NCBI GenBank assembly: GCA_945788685.1
Contig: CALZMZ010000013.1
Span: 1-42,078 of the forward strand
Source of the DNA: Thermodesulfovibrionia bacterium
GTDB lineage: Bacteria; Nitrospirota; Thermodesulfovibrionia; UBA6902
Direction: 5' to 3'
Length of the DNA: 42,078 nt
The notes beneath the pieces are model-generated. The model was given only the letters and a program-made list of their open reading frames with translations, was not told the DNA's origin and ran no database searches. Both the position numbers and the translations under genes were made by a program. The stretch's first letter is position 1; each line of letters opens with the position of its first letter. Below, in pieces: positions 7,552 through 16,513 of this stretch.

Positions 7552-9069
7552 TTATTTCTTATCAGTCAGCTGGTACCTGCCTGAGATTCGGACTAAATCT
7601 GAAAGCTTATCAATTAATGGACGGGTCAACTGTTCCTGCCTGAGCCTCCACTCCCAGTTGCCATTGGCGCTGGCCGGCAAATTCATCCTGTCTTTTTCTC
7701 CGAGACAGAGGATGTCCTGCATAGGGATAATGGCCATGTCCGCAACAGAGGTCATGGCAAGCCTTATCAGCTCCCAGTTAATATGTTCTTCAGTAATCTC
7801 CCTTCCAAGGTAGAGAGAAATTCTTTTCCGGTCTTCCCCGGACAGTTCTGACCTGTACCATCCAATTATTGTATTGTTATCATGCGTGCCGGTGTAAATT
7901 ACGCAGTTCTTGACATGATTATGCGGGGCATAAGGATTGGTGGGCAGGTCTTCTCCAAATGCGAACAACAATACTTTCATACCCGGAAATCTGAACCTGC
8001 TGATTATAGTTCTCACATCATCAGTAATTATCCCAAGGTCTTCGGCAATTATTGCACCGGCAGGTACGTGCTCTAAAAGAGAATTGAAAAAATCCTTTGC
8101 CGGGGCATGCATCCACTTTCCGTTAATGGCGGTCTGCTCTGATGAATGGACCTGCCAGTATCCTACAAAGCCCCTGAAATGGTCCAGTCTGAACATATGG
8201 AAAAGGCTGTGATTATGTGTGATTCTCTTAATCCACCATTCATAACCTGATTTTTTAATAACATCCCATCTGTAAACCGGATGTCCCCACAACTGACCTG
8301 TTGAGCTGAAATAATCAGGCGGGACACCGGCAACATAATCCGGCTTTCTGTTTTCGTCAAGACTGAATATTTCAGGATTTGCCCAGACATCAGCACTATC
8401 GTACGTAACATAAATGGGGATGTCTCCGATTATTTTAATATTCCTGCTGTCACAATAGTTCTTCAGGGAATACCACTGGGTAAAGAAAAGAAACTGCAGA
8501 AACATTTCTTTCAGGATACTGTCTTTAAATGTATTGCGGCTCTCTATCAATGTCCCGTTATTTCTGTCTCTAAGATCTTCAGGCCAATCACCCCATTCAA
8601 GTCCCTTATTACTTTCCTTGATTGAAATAAACAGGCCATAGTCTTCGAGCCAGTAAGAGTTGGCATGAAAGAAATGCTGAAACTTCCGGTGCTCCGGCAG
8701 CTTTTCTTTAATTCTTTCAAATGCCTTTTGCAGCAGTCCTTCCTTGTATTCTGTAACTTTTTCGTAATTGACTTTTCCAGCTGAAAAATCAGGTGGATTT
8801 TTAATGTCATCCGCTTCCAGAAATCCGGTCTTTACAAGCCTGTCCGGACTGATAAGCAGATGGTTGCCTGCAAAGGCTGAAAAACTGCTGTATGGAGAAT
8901 TGCCATATGCAGCGTTCGTCTGGTTTAACGGAAGTATCTGCCAGTAACTCTGACCTGCTTCAGACAGGAAGTCAACGAATTTATAGGCTTCAGGCCCCAT
9001 GTCCCCGATCCCGTATTGTGACGGCAGTGATGTTATATGAAGAAGTATGCCGCTGCCCCGTTTACCCAA
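7552..9069 (-). CDS. malQ: 4-alpha-glucanotransferase (amylomaltase, GH77)
   Basis: This 505-residue cytoplasmic enzyme moves alpha-1,4-glucan segments between chains and glucose. All GH77 landmarks are present: GDIPIYVTYDSADVWANP near 215-232, the nucleophile D296 in FRLDHFRG, the acid/base E343 in IAEDLG and D397 in GTHDNNT. Length is typical of bacterial amylomaltases. The start is TTG at 9069: homologues begin RxSGILLH at this point, and AGGAGG overlaps the stop of the upstream gene just before it. It lies 8 bases after the DUF3536 GH57 gene, so the two form an operon. In the cluster it would recycle short glucans. Confidence 0.94.
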   Translation of the reverse strand: MGKRGSGILLHITSLPSQYGIGDMGPEAYKFVDFLSEAGQSYWQILPLNQTNAAYGNSPYSSFSAFAGNHLLISPDRLVKTGFLEADDIKNPPDFSAGKVNYEKVTEYKEGLLQKAFERIKEKLPEHRKFQHFFHANSYWLEDYGLFISIKESNKGLEWGDWPEDLRDRNNGTLIESRNTFKDSILKEMFLQFLFFTQWYSLKNYCDSRNIKIIGDIPIYVTYDSADVWANPEIFSLDENRKPDYVAGVPPDYFSSTGQLWGHPVYRWDVIKKSGYEWWIKRITHNHSLFHMFRLDHFRGFVGYWQVHSSEQTAINGKWMHAPAKDFFNSLLEHVPAGAIIAEDLGIITDDVRTIISRFRFPGMKVLLFAFGEDLPTNPYAPHNHVKNCVIYTGTHDNNTIIGWYRSELSGEDRKRISLYLGREITEEHINWELIRLAMTSVADMAIIPMQDILCLGEKDRMNLPASANGNWEWRLRQEQLTRPLIDKLSDLVRISGRYQLTDKK

Positions 9070-9077
9070 AAATCCTC

Positions 9078-11483
9078 CTAAACTTTAACATTAAGATAAT
9101 TTCCCAGCTTAAGAAAGCAGTCCATCCACTGCTTTGAGGATTCTTCCTTTTCTTTCATCTCTCTGAAATACTCCTGACTGACAGCGAAGTAGATATTCTG
9201 GGCCTTCCACACATTCAGTGAGAGTGAAAGCGGCTCAAGTGTTTCCAACGCATCAATAATCCTCTCGGGCAGTTCGGTCTGATAAGGTTCTGCACTGAAG
9301 TTTTCCATTTTTGTTATGATCCATTCACTAACTTTAAAACCCATTGTTGTGCTGTCTATCCTGACAGACCATCTTTTGGTCTCATCAATTAATCGTTTAA
9401 GTCGTACCTTGTCAAACGCCTCTTCTTCAAACATTTTCTTCAGGTCTGAATTGATAATATATTCTGCAGCAGCTGCAAATGGCCGTGGTATCTGGTGCCT
9501 CAGGTTTTCATAAAAATTCATGATAGTGATGTTGTTTTCATATATCTGCCGGTAAGCTGTCTCAACACCTTCATATGTAAGCTCCAGTATCTGGTCAAGC
9601 ACTTTCTTCTGCTCGTCCTTGAACAGATGCCACAGAGAATAAACATTGCTGTCAAAATGCTTGTCCATCTGTCTGACCACTTCAGGTATATTGCCCTGGG
9701 CAAACGTGTCCTTTAGTTCATTTTTCATTTCTTTAAGCTTTTCTTCAGTGATAAAGTCCCTGACACCTGCGCTGATATTGTGATCACCGAAATGAAGAAC
9801 GGCAAAACTTATATTTCGTTCTTCCCAGGTGATATCGGACGTAATCGTTGTCTGGCCCACAGCCAGGGTCATCTTCCCGGCCTCAAGCTGTTCATAAAAG
9901 TCACTTCTGGAAGTATAACAGCAGATCCTGGTTTCTGAACTGTAATCCTCAAAGATAGATGAAATGCAGTAGTGTGCACCAACCCTTAAAAGATCACACT
10001 GGGCCGGTTTTACATATTTGTCATAAGCAGCAGCGGCATTTTCAAACTTATTGGATGGTGCCTCTTTCAGTTTTTCTATATATTCCAGCTCCAGAGACGT
10101 GCCCTGAATATCTGAGGCATATTGAATGGCCTTGGATGCATACTGCATGATCTGGATATTTTCAACTCCCGAAACCTCGTCAAAGAACCAGCCGCAGCTT
10201 GTATACATCAACATGGCATTTCTCTGCATCTCAAGCAGGTTCAGGGCCTTTACTTTGTCTTCCTTTGAAAGGTCCCTGCTTGCATGTACACTGAAAAATT
10301 TCTCAATATTTTCCTGTGATCTGTCAAGAATGACCTCAATATAACCGTTTCTGGCGTCCCAGGGATTTCTGAAAACATTCGATGACTGGTTTTCATATAT
10401 GGTAATGAGAGAATCCCTTAACCAGTCCATCGCATTTCGAAGAGGTCTTCTCCATTCCTGTGTCCATCCCGGATGAGCTCCTGAGTTGCATCCACAGTTG
10501 TTCCTCCACCGTTCAACACCATGTATACAGCTCCAGGATGAATTTTCAAAAAGCTCCACTTCATACGTGGGAGGAAATTTTTCAAGATACCCGGCATAGT
10601 TTGTGATCTTTGCTATATTGTTTGACTCAATATGGTTGAGACAATATGCGAGGGCCATCTCACCGAACTTATGGTGATGGCCAAAGGTTTCACCGTCAGT
10701 GGCAACATGTATCAGATGGGCGGAGTCCTTTTTATCACGGGCTGCTCCAAGCAGACTGTTGGCAAGATTTTCCCCTTTAGTAAGCGCATTACCAAAAGCT
10801 ATGTTATGGGAAAGCCCGCCATCATAAAAGAACACACTGATTTCACCGCCGGATGGCAGTTTTACCCTATATGGCCGTGTAGTATCAATGGAACCGTCAG
10901 AAACCTCATGCCACTGATCATGCCCCTGTTTCCGGATTTTTTTTGCCTGTCCCGGGGCAAGGATTGTAAATGTAATGCCATGATCATAAAGGATTCTGAG
11001 TGTGTCCAGATCAACAGCGGTCTCAGGAAGCCACATGCCTTCCGGTTGTCTGTCAAATCTCTTTCTGAAATCATTTATGCCCCAGACCACCTGTGTTATT
11101 TTGTCATGTCTGTTGGCAAGGGGCATGATCATGTGGTTATATGCCTGGGCGATTGCGTTGCCGTGGCCGCTGTATTTTTCAATGCTTGTTTTGTCAGCTT
11201 CAAGAATTGCAGTATATACCTGTGGCGCGAACTCCTGCAGCCAGCTCAGAAGTGTGGGGCCGAAATTGAAACTTATCTTTTCGTAATTGCTTACTATCTG
11301 GTTGATCCTGCCTTCCCTGTCATGAATTCTTGTGACCGAGTTAGGTTCATAACATTCAGCGTTTATCCGTTCATTCCAGTCATGCCAGGGGTATGCAGAC
11401 TCCTGGGTCTCGATCATTTCCAGCCATGGGTTTTCACGCGGGGGCTGATAGAAATGTCCGTGTATGCAAATATGCCTTTTCAT
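9078..11483 (-). CDS. GH57 family glycoside hydrolase with DUF3536
   Basis: The 801-residue protein starts KRHICIHGHFYQPPRENPW, the usual N-terminus of DUF3536-containing GH57 proteins. The GH57 barrel fills about the first 350 residues, with the likely nucleophile E154 in GMWLPETAVD and acid/base D263 in ATDGETFGHH. The rest carries the DUF3536 region, a long helical part of unknown function. GH57 enzymes act on alpha-1,4/1,6 glucans (amylase, branching and debranching-like activities); the activity of this subgroup is not settled. No signal peptide is seen. It is the first gene of an operon with malQ and diverges from the DUF4912-GT4 gene across a 378-base region. Confidence 0.9.
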   Translation of the reverse strand: MKRHICIHGHFYQPPRENPWLEMIETQESAYPWHDWNERINAECYEPNSVTRIHDREGRINQIVSNYEKISFNFGPTLLSWLQEFAPQVYTAILEADKTSIEKYSGHGNAIAQAYNHMIMPLANRHDKITQVVWGINDFRKRFDRQPEGMWLPETAVDLDTLRILYDHGITFTILAPGQAKKIRKQGHDQWHEVSDGSIDTTRPYRVKLPSGGEISVFFYDGGLSHNIAFGNALTKGENLANSLLGAARDKKDSAHLIHVATDGETFGHHHKFGEMALAYCLNHIESNNIAKITNYAGYLEKFPPTYEVELFENSSWSCIHGVERWRNNCGCNSGAHPGWTQEWRRPLRNAMDWLRDSLITIYENQSSNVFRNPWDARNGYIEVILDRSQENIEKFFSVHASRDLSKEDKVKALNLLEMQRNAMLMYTSCGWFFDEVSGVENIQIMQYASKAIQYASDIQGTSLELEYIEKLKEAPSNKFENAAAAYDKYVKPAQCDLLRVGAHYCISSIFEDYSSETRICCYTSRSDFYEQLEAGKMTLAVGQTTITSDITWEERNISFAVLHFGDHNISAGVRDFITEEKLKEMKNELKDTFAQGNIPEVVRQMDKHFDSNVYSLWHLFKDEQKKVLDQILELTYEGVETAYRQIYENNITIMNFYENLRHQIPRPFAAAAEYIINSDLKKMFEEEAFDKVRLKRLIDETKRWSVRIDSTTMGFKVSEWIITKMENFSAEPYQTELPERIIDALETLEPLSLSLNVWKAQNIYFAVSQEYFREMKEKEESSKQWMDCFLKLGNYLNVKV

Positions 11484-11861
11484 GTAACTCCTGTTTGTGA
11501 TACGTGTCTAACGTAAGAATATCGGATTATATTCTATAACAGTTCATATGAATTAATCACATAATATCATCACTAATAATAGTTATCAATATTTATTGTT
11601 TTTCTTATGGAAGAAGGGTGTTTTTATGTCAGTCGAAATAATTCTTCTATTATGCCCGGCATCGGGATTAATCCAGTCTGCCTCCCCTTAATCCCCTCCC
11701 GTCCCGAATCGGGTCTCCACGAAGGATCGCTCCGACCTGATAGTAAAAGGAGAGGAAAAATCAGTTGCCAGATCCGATAAACTTACCGGACCCGGTGCAT
11801 GACTTCATTGATTATGATAAAATGCCCTATTAAATTCTGTTAATTTTCTGAGGAGGATGTA
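11484..11861. other. Divergent intergenic region between the two glucan operons
   Basis: This stretch separates the GH57-malQ operon (minus) from the DUF4912-GT4-GH57 operon (plus), so promoters for both must lie here; I could not pick either with confidence. From 11683 it holds a pyrimidine-rich repeat-like tract (CCTCCCCTTAATCCCCTCCC) with the palindrome CCCGAATCGGG at 11703-11713 and a partly complementary AAAGGAGAGGAAAA further on. Confidence 0.45.
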
Positions 11862-13580
11862 TTGCCGGAAAAAAAGAAAAAAGCCGTACCCTCACAAACC
11901 CGTTTGAGAAACATTGCCTGGGAAGTGGGCCAGAATTATCCTGTTTCACATACAGCAGACTATATAGTTCTGTTAATGATTACTCCGGGAACAGGACATG
12001 TTCACTGGAATGTCACAAAAAGGACTGTCAGTTCCCTGGTCAGGAAGAAAATTATTATTGATGAACATATTCACCCGGTCGTGCGCATTCATGATGTGAC
12101 AGATATTATCTTTGACGGTTCCAACTCACACCGTTATTTTGACATAATGGTTGAGTCAAGCAAAGGACATTACACCTTTGCCCATGACCATAACGCAAGA
12201 CATTATATTGCCGAGATTGGTCTCAGCAATAAGGGCTCATTTCACACTGTTGCCAGGTCTGAAGCTGAGTTCTTTGGCAGTGACAGGCCATCCGGCATTT
12301 ACAGCACGTCAGGCCTGTTTGGTGGTGGAATGATAAACAGGATGTTTCCGGTTGAAAATATATTTGATGCCCCTGTGTATGAAAAGATGAACAATGAACT
12401 GGCATCGGTAAAAAGAAAACAGGTACTTTCAATAGCTGTTATTAACATTAATATACATGGGGCCCCGGATTCAGACAACCCGCTCAACGACTTTATCAGG
12501 AGCATGTCAAAAAGTTTTAAGACATTTGGCTGCAGGTCCGCATTGTTTGACAGGGAAGATAAAGATGCATTACATATTTCAGACACAACCATATTAAAAA
12601 CGGCAGGGACGGTTTCAGAATCCATATATAATAATGTGGCAGGCAAGCATAAGAAAAAGGCCTTTCATCTGGTCCATTGCCATGACTGGTATTCGTCACA
12701 GGCCGGCATTGATGCAAGGAAGGAATTAAAACTGCCTTTTGTTCTTACTCTGCATTCCACGGAATTTGAGAGAACAAAAGCAGACAGGATGTCAGATCTT
12801 TCAAATAAGATAAGCGCGATCGAAAAAAAAGCTGTCAAGGCCGCTGATCTGGTTATCGTTCCCCGCTTGTCAACCCGGGAGCAGGTGACAGGTCGTTATA
12901 AGGCACGGCCTGACAAGGTCATCATCATTCCTGATGTTATTGGTGACGTGCATGACAGTCAGGCTGCTCACACGTCTCACGCTTCAGAGGCAAGGCAATG
13001 GTTTGGTATTCCGCATGACAGTCAGGTTGTGCTTTATTCAGGAGAAATGTCACATGCCGGCGGTGCAGACCTTCTCATGGAGGCACTGTCCACTGTCTGC
13101 CGGAACCACAGGTTGTCTTATTTTATTTTTGCAGGAGAGGGTCCTCTGAAAGGAGAACTTGAATCCAGGGCCCATCACATGGGTGTCAGCCAGAGATGCC
13201 GTTTTACCGGACATTTACCCAGGAAATCATTTGAGTCTGTTCTATTGACCTCAGACTTTGTAGTAATACCTGCCAGGACATGGCAGGATGAGGGACTTGC
13301 AAAGATGGCTATAGATTATGGCAAGCCTGTTCTGGCGACACACCAGTCAGGCGTTAACTGCATTGAGCACGGCAAAAACGGTCTTGTTACATTTGACAAT
13401 CCCGGCTCTATTGTCTGGGGGGTGCAGGAACTGCTCCATAATCCATTGAAAGACAGTATGGTCCGTGCTGCTGTAAAAAGAAGCGCCGGACAGGCACCAT
13501 CGCTGGAAAGTATTGCGGCCCGGCATTATATGTACTATGAGATCTTACTGAAAAACAAGAAAGGGAGCAGACGTGTCTAA
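11862..13580 (+). CDS. DUF4912 domain fused to a GT4-type glycosyltransferase
   Basis: The protein has 572 residues from the TTG at 11862, placed by AGGAGG at 11851-11856 with 5-base spacing; the ATG at 11857 is out of frame. Residues about 25-140 match DUF4912: VHWNV corresponds to the usual YWE strand, and RIHDVTDIIFDGSNSHRYFD and AEIGLSNKGSFHTVARS to its later blocks. Residues about 180-560 form a GT-B glycosyltransferase resembling family GT4 (VHCHDWYSSQAG, LTLHSTEF, LYSGEMSHAGGADLL). The E-x7-E donor motif is not kept: the aligned segment reads TWQDEGLAKMAIDYGKPV, with W and M at the two Glu positions. It may be a modified or inactive transferase. It overlaps the next GH57 gene by 8 bases. 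Confidence 0.82.
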   Translation: MPEKKKKAVPSQTRLRNIAWEVGQNYPVSHTADYIVLLMITPGTGHVHWNVTKRTVSSLVRKKIIIDEHIHPVVRIHDVTDIIFDGSNSHRYFDIMVESSKGHYTFAHDHNARHYIAEIGLSNKGSFHTVARSEAEFFGSDRPSGIYSTSGLFGGGMINRMFPVENIFDAPVYEKMNNELASVKRKQVLSIAVININIHGAPDSDNPLNDFIRSMSKSFKTFGCRSALFDREDKDALHISDTTILKTAGTVSESIYNNVAGKHKKKAFHLVHCHDWYSSQAGIDARKELKLPFVLTLHSTEFERTKADRMSDLSNKISAIEKKAVKAADLVIVPRLSTREQVTGRYKARPDKVIIIPDVIGDVHDSQAAHTSHASEARQWFGIPHDSQVVLYSGEMSHAGGADLLMEALSTVCRNHRLSYFIFAGEGPLKGELESRAHHMGVSQRCRFTGHLPRKSFESVLLTSDFVVIPARTWQDEGLAKMAIDYGKPVLATHQSGVNCIEHGKNGLVTFDNPGSIVWGVQELLHNPLKDSMVRAAVKRSAGQAPSLESIAARHYMYYEILLKNKKGSRRV

Positions 13581-15156
13581 AGGATATGTGGCATTTGTAC
13601 TTCATGCGCATCTTCCATATGTGCGCCACCCCGAGTATGACTCGTTTCTTGAGGAACGGTGGTTTTTTGAGGCCATGACAGAGACATATATCCCGCTTGT
13701 TACATTCTTTGATAAGCTTGTCAAAGACAGGGTACGGTTCAGGACCACCATTTCAATTTCACCTTCTCTTCTTGCGATGATGGAAGACAGTCTGCTTCAG
13801 GAAAGGTATGAGGCCCACCTGTCAGGACTGATTGAACTGAGTAAAAAGGAGATGGACAGGACCAGCAGTGACCCGCATCTTCATCACCTTGCAGGAATGT
13901 ATCACGGGCTCTTTAAAGGAGCGAGAGATGTGTATGTAAAAAAGTACAGGCGAAAAATTTCATCAGCCTTTCTGAAATACCAAAAGAAAGGCGTTGTAGA
14001 GCTGATTACATCATCTTCAACACATGCCATCCTCCCCCTTATCTCTTCACTGCCAAAAGCAGTTGTTGCACAGGTCCGTAATGGTCTGGATTATTTTGAA
14101 AGTGTTTTTGGTTTCAGGCCCGGGGGTATGTGGCTGCCTGAATGCGCTTATGACCGGGGACTTGATAACATACTCAGCAAAGAAGGAATAAATTATTTTT
14201 TTATGGAAGCTCACGGTGTTGAAAACGCGAGCATTTCACCATTTTATGGTTTACATGCTCCTGTCTTTACCCCGTCAGGTATTGCAGCATTCGGAAGGGA
14301 CAGGGCAAGTACAAAGCAGGTCTGGTCTGCCAGGGAAGGATACCCGGGTGATCCTGATTACAGGGAGTTTTACCGTGATATCGGACATGATCTGGACCAT
14401 GATTATATCCATCCCTATATTGCCGGGGACGTACGCGTTGATACAGGCATCAAGTATCACAGGATAACAGGCCGGTCAGGCTGGAAGGAATATTATCATC
14501 CTCAAATTGCACAGGAACGTGCATCGCAGCATGCCGGAGATTTTCTTTATAAAAGAATATCACATATTGAATACCTTGCATCTGCCATGGAGACGAAACC
14601 TGTTGTGGTCGCTCCTTTTGATGCAGAGCTTTTCGGGCACTGGTGGTTTGAAGGGCCGCAGTGGCTGGATTACGTTATCCGAAAGGCCGCATATGACCAG
14701 GATGTACTGGAGCTGACAACCCCTTCTGAATATCTGAGACACCACCCTGTTCACCAGACGGGAACACCGGCATCATCTACCTGGGGACATAAGGGATATT
14801 ATGAGACATGGTTAAACAGTAAGACCGAGTGGATTTATCCTCAGCTTCATGAGTGTGCCCACAGGATGGAAAAGCTGGTGATGAAAAACGGAAAAGGCAG
14901 GGTTGCTGCACTGACCAAACGCGCTCTTAAGCAATGTATGAGGGAACTTTTACTTGCCCAGAGCTCGGACTGGCCTTTCATCATAAACAGCGGCACATCA
15001 GTGGAGTATGCTGAAAGAAGGGTTAAGGACCATGTGGCGAGATTTCATTTTCTGGCAAACGCGATAGACAAAAAGGACTTAAAATTAAAATACCTGTCTG
15101 CTATTGAACATATGGACAATATTTTTCCTGATATCGACTATAAGCTGTTCATGTAA
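13573..15156 (+). CDS. GH57 1,4-alpha-glucan branching enzyme-type protein (copy 1)
   Basis: The 527-residue protein begins with GTG at 13573, preceded by GGGAG and overlapping the upstream stop by 8 bases. It carries the GH57 branching-enzyme landmarks: HAHLPYVRHPE at the N-terminus, nucleophile E190 in GMWLPECAYDRG and acid/base D350 in APFDAELFGHWWFEGP. The C-terminal helical part (LLLAQSSDWPF and after) corresponds to DUF1957. Enzymes of this type, such as the Thermococcus and Thermus ones, create alpha-1,6 branches in glucans; some relatives only hydrolyse. It is clearly paralogous to the gene at 32625-34232, which shares most of these motifs. Both follow a DUF4912 coding unit. Confidence 0.9.
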   Translation: MSKGYVAFVLHAHLPYVRHPEYDSFLEERWFFEAMTETYIPLVTFFDKLVKDRVRFRTTISISPSLLAMMEDSLLQERYEAHLSGLIELSKKEMDRTSSDPHLHHLAGMYHGLFKGARDVYVKKYRRKISSAFLKYQKKGVVELITSSSTHAILPLISSLPKAVVAQVRNGLDYFESVFGFRPGGMWLPECAYDRGLDNILSKEGINYFFMEAHGVENASISPFYGLHAPVFTPSGIAAFGRDRASTKQVWSAREGYPGDPDYREFYRDIGHDLDHDYIHPYIAGDVRVDTGIKYHRITGRSGWKEYYHPQIAQERASQHAGDFLYKRISHIEYLASAMETKPVVVAPFDAELFGHWWFEGPQWLDYVIRKAAYDQDVLELTTPSEYLRHHPVHQTGTPASSTWGHKGYYETWLNSKTEWIYPQLHECAHRMEKLVMKNGKGRVAALTKRALKQCMRELLLAQSSDWPFIINSGTSVEYAERRVKDHVARFHFLANAIDKKDLKLKYLSAIEHMDNIFPDIDYKLFM

Positions 15157-15167
15157 TTCTATCGATT

Positions 15168-15221
15168 AACAGTAGTTCAACTGTAGTTTAACTGTAGCTC
15201 AACATTGCTCAACAGTAGTTC
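15168..15221. repeat. Tandem array of 11-bp units
   Basis: Five consecutive units, AACAGTAGTTC, AACTGTAGTTT, AACTGTAGCTC, AACATTGCTC and AACAGTAGTTC, start 12 bases after the GH57 stop codon. The period equals about one helical turn. An inverted related piece, TTGTTGAGCAACAGTTAA, lies near 15293-15310. There are no spacers, so it is not CRISPR. Confidence 0.7.
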
Positions 15222-15323
15222 AAAGGTTGCTTTAAAATTATTGTACATTGATCATAGAAGAAATAATAAAGCCTGCTTCCAATGATGCGCCATTGTTGAG
15301 CAACAGTTAAGTAACCGTTTATG

Positions 15324-15545
15324 TCAGATTTCTGTGCTGGTTACATAACAGATGTCGTATCTGTCAAATTTTCTTGCGCATGTATACACCAGTTTTTTCA
15401 GTCGCTTGAGTCGTCTTAGTGACCTGCAGTAGTGCAGGGAAAAATAGGACTTATACAGGACAAGGTACAGGAAAAGGTCCTTTTTCTCATGTACTCCAAA
15501 TTCTCTTAACATACCCACTATCTCTTTGCTGGACAGCGTTTTCAT
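15324..15545 (-). CDS. Small hypothetical protein, 73 residues
   Basis: I do not recognise the family. The protein starts MKTLSSKEIVGMLREFGVHE and then has a hydrophobic-aromatic stretch (DLFLYLVLYKSYFSLHYC) followed by a strongly basic segment (RSLRRLKRLKKLVYTCARKF). AGGAG lies 8 bases before the ATG, which supports translation. It is predicted to be mostly helical; it could contact membrane or nucleic acid through the basic face. It stands alone between the 11-bp array and the cytochrome P460 gene. Confidence 0.55.
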   Translation of the reverse strand: MKTLSSKEIVGMLREFGVHEKKDLFLYLVLYKSYFSLHYCRSLRRLKRLKKLVYTCARKFDRYDICYVTSTEI

Positions 15546-15808
15546 TTTTCAAACTCCTGCTCAAATATATGCATATTCTATGCCCATGTAACTCTTTGTT
15601 AATAAAGAATTGATTTGCTGCATAATCTGTCACAATACTGTCATATTGACAAGGGCATGTCAATGCGTCCTTTGCCTGGTTTTTGTCAGGAAAAACAGAT
15701 CATGAAAGCGATCACAAAAGCATAGAAATGTATGTTGGGGCGAATGGCCATTTGCACTGTAATGATGTTAGTAAAGAGGAGTAACGTGTCCTGTTATTTA
15801 CAGAGTAT

Positions 15809-16312
15809 TTATGGCATTAAAGCGGGATGGGTAAATACATAATCATTATGTTTTACAGGAGTGTGGCAGCCAAAACATTCCTGTACAAATGATTTATCTT
15901 TACCATACGGTTTTTGATCAAGGCCTTTCCATCTTGCAAACCCCCATCCTCCAGTTGATGCAAATTTTTCCGAGTCCTTTACCATAAACTCCGCATGGAC
16001 AAATTCACCCGGAATGACCGCTTTTTGCCACTTTTCATGATTAGTGTCTTTCCACACGAGTTTTCCAAGTATGGAACCGTCAGGCCAGGGATTGGTCTTT
16101 CCCTCTCTTGCAGCCTTAATTGCAGTATCATTTCCAAGAATCGCCCTCAGCGTTTGATTATCATCCCTGTGGGACACACTGATAACAGGCCAGTCCTTAT
16201 ATCCGTCAGGCAGATTGATTCCATTGGGAGCTGGATGTACATTATCGTCTGCAAAAGAGTTTACATAAAAACAGAAAGTAAACACGGTAATCAGGAATAT
16301 TAATCTTTTCAT
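15809..16312 (-). CDS. Cytochrome P460 family protein, periplasmic
   Basis: The 167-residue protein has a signal peptide (MKRLIFLITVFTFCFYVNSF, cleaved near residue 21) and one c-type heme motif, CFGCH, near the C-terminus. The order of blocks (LPDGYKDWPVIS, then the internal region, then heme motif) matches cytochrome P460. Characterised P460 enzymes oxidise hydroxylamine, with a Lys or similar crosslink to the heme; other members have unknown roles. GGAGG lies 5 bases before the ATG. The FadL-type gene starts upstream on the same strand, separated by a 201-base repeat-containing gap. Family call is firm; substrate is not known from sequence. Confidence 0.87.
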   Translation of the reverse strand: MKRLIFLITVFTFCFYVNSFADDNVHPAPNGINLPDGYKDWPVISVSHRDDNQTLRAILGNDTAIKAAREGKTNPWPDGSILGKLVWKDTNHEKWQKAVIPGEFVHAEFMVKDSEKFASTGGWGFARWKGLDQKPYGKDKSFVQECFGCHTPVKHNDYVFTHPALMP

Positions 16313-16390
16313 ATTGCCTCCAGTTTAATTTTCTAAGGGTATGTCTTTTGTATATCAAATAAAGCATGATTTTGCAATGTAGAAAAAGAC

Positions 16391-16472
16391 AGGGTATGGG
16401 TAATGGGTGATGGGTAACGGACAACGGACGACGGGCGACGACCGACGATCGATGGGTGATGGGTGATAGGTC
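16391..16472. repeat. Degenerate word array (GGGTGATGGGTAACGGAC type)
   Basis: The stretch is built of near-repeated 6-8 base words such as GGGTAAT, GGGTGAT, GGGTAAC, GGACAAC, GGACGAC, GGGCGAC. It lies between the FadL gene end and the P460 start. Related words appear at 17931-17979 and, inverted, at 21649-21673. Confidence 0.6.
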
Positions 16473-16513
16473 TAGGAATTGGAACGACGAGATTCACGAA
16501 TGGTTCTCAAATC

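Noticed and set aside
10632-11516. 294-residue plus-strand ORF
   Set aside because: It lies fully antisense to the DUF3536 GH57 gene, whose family motifs are intact, and shows no family motif or ribosome site of its own.
15168-15221. CRISPR array
   Set aside because: Units are only 10-11 bp and directly adjacent, with no spacers and no cas genes.
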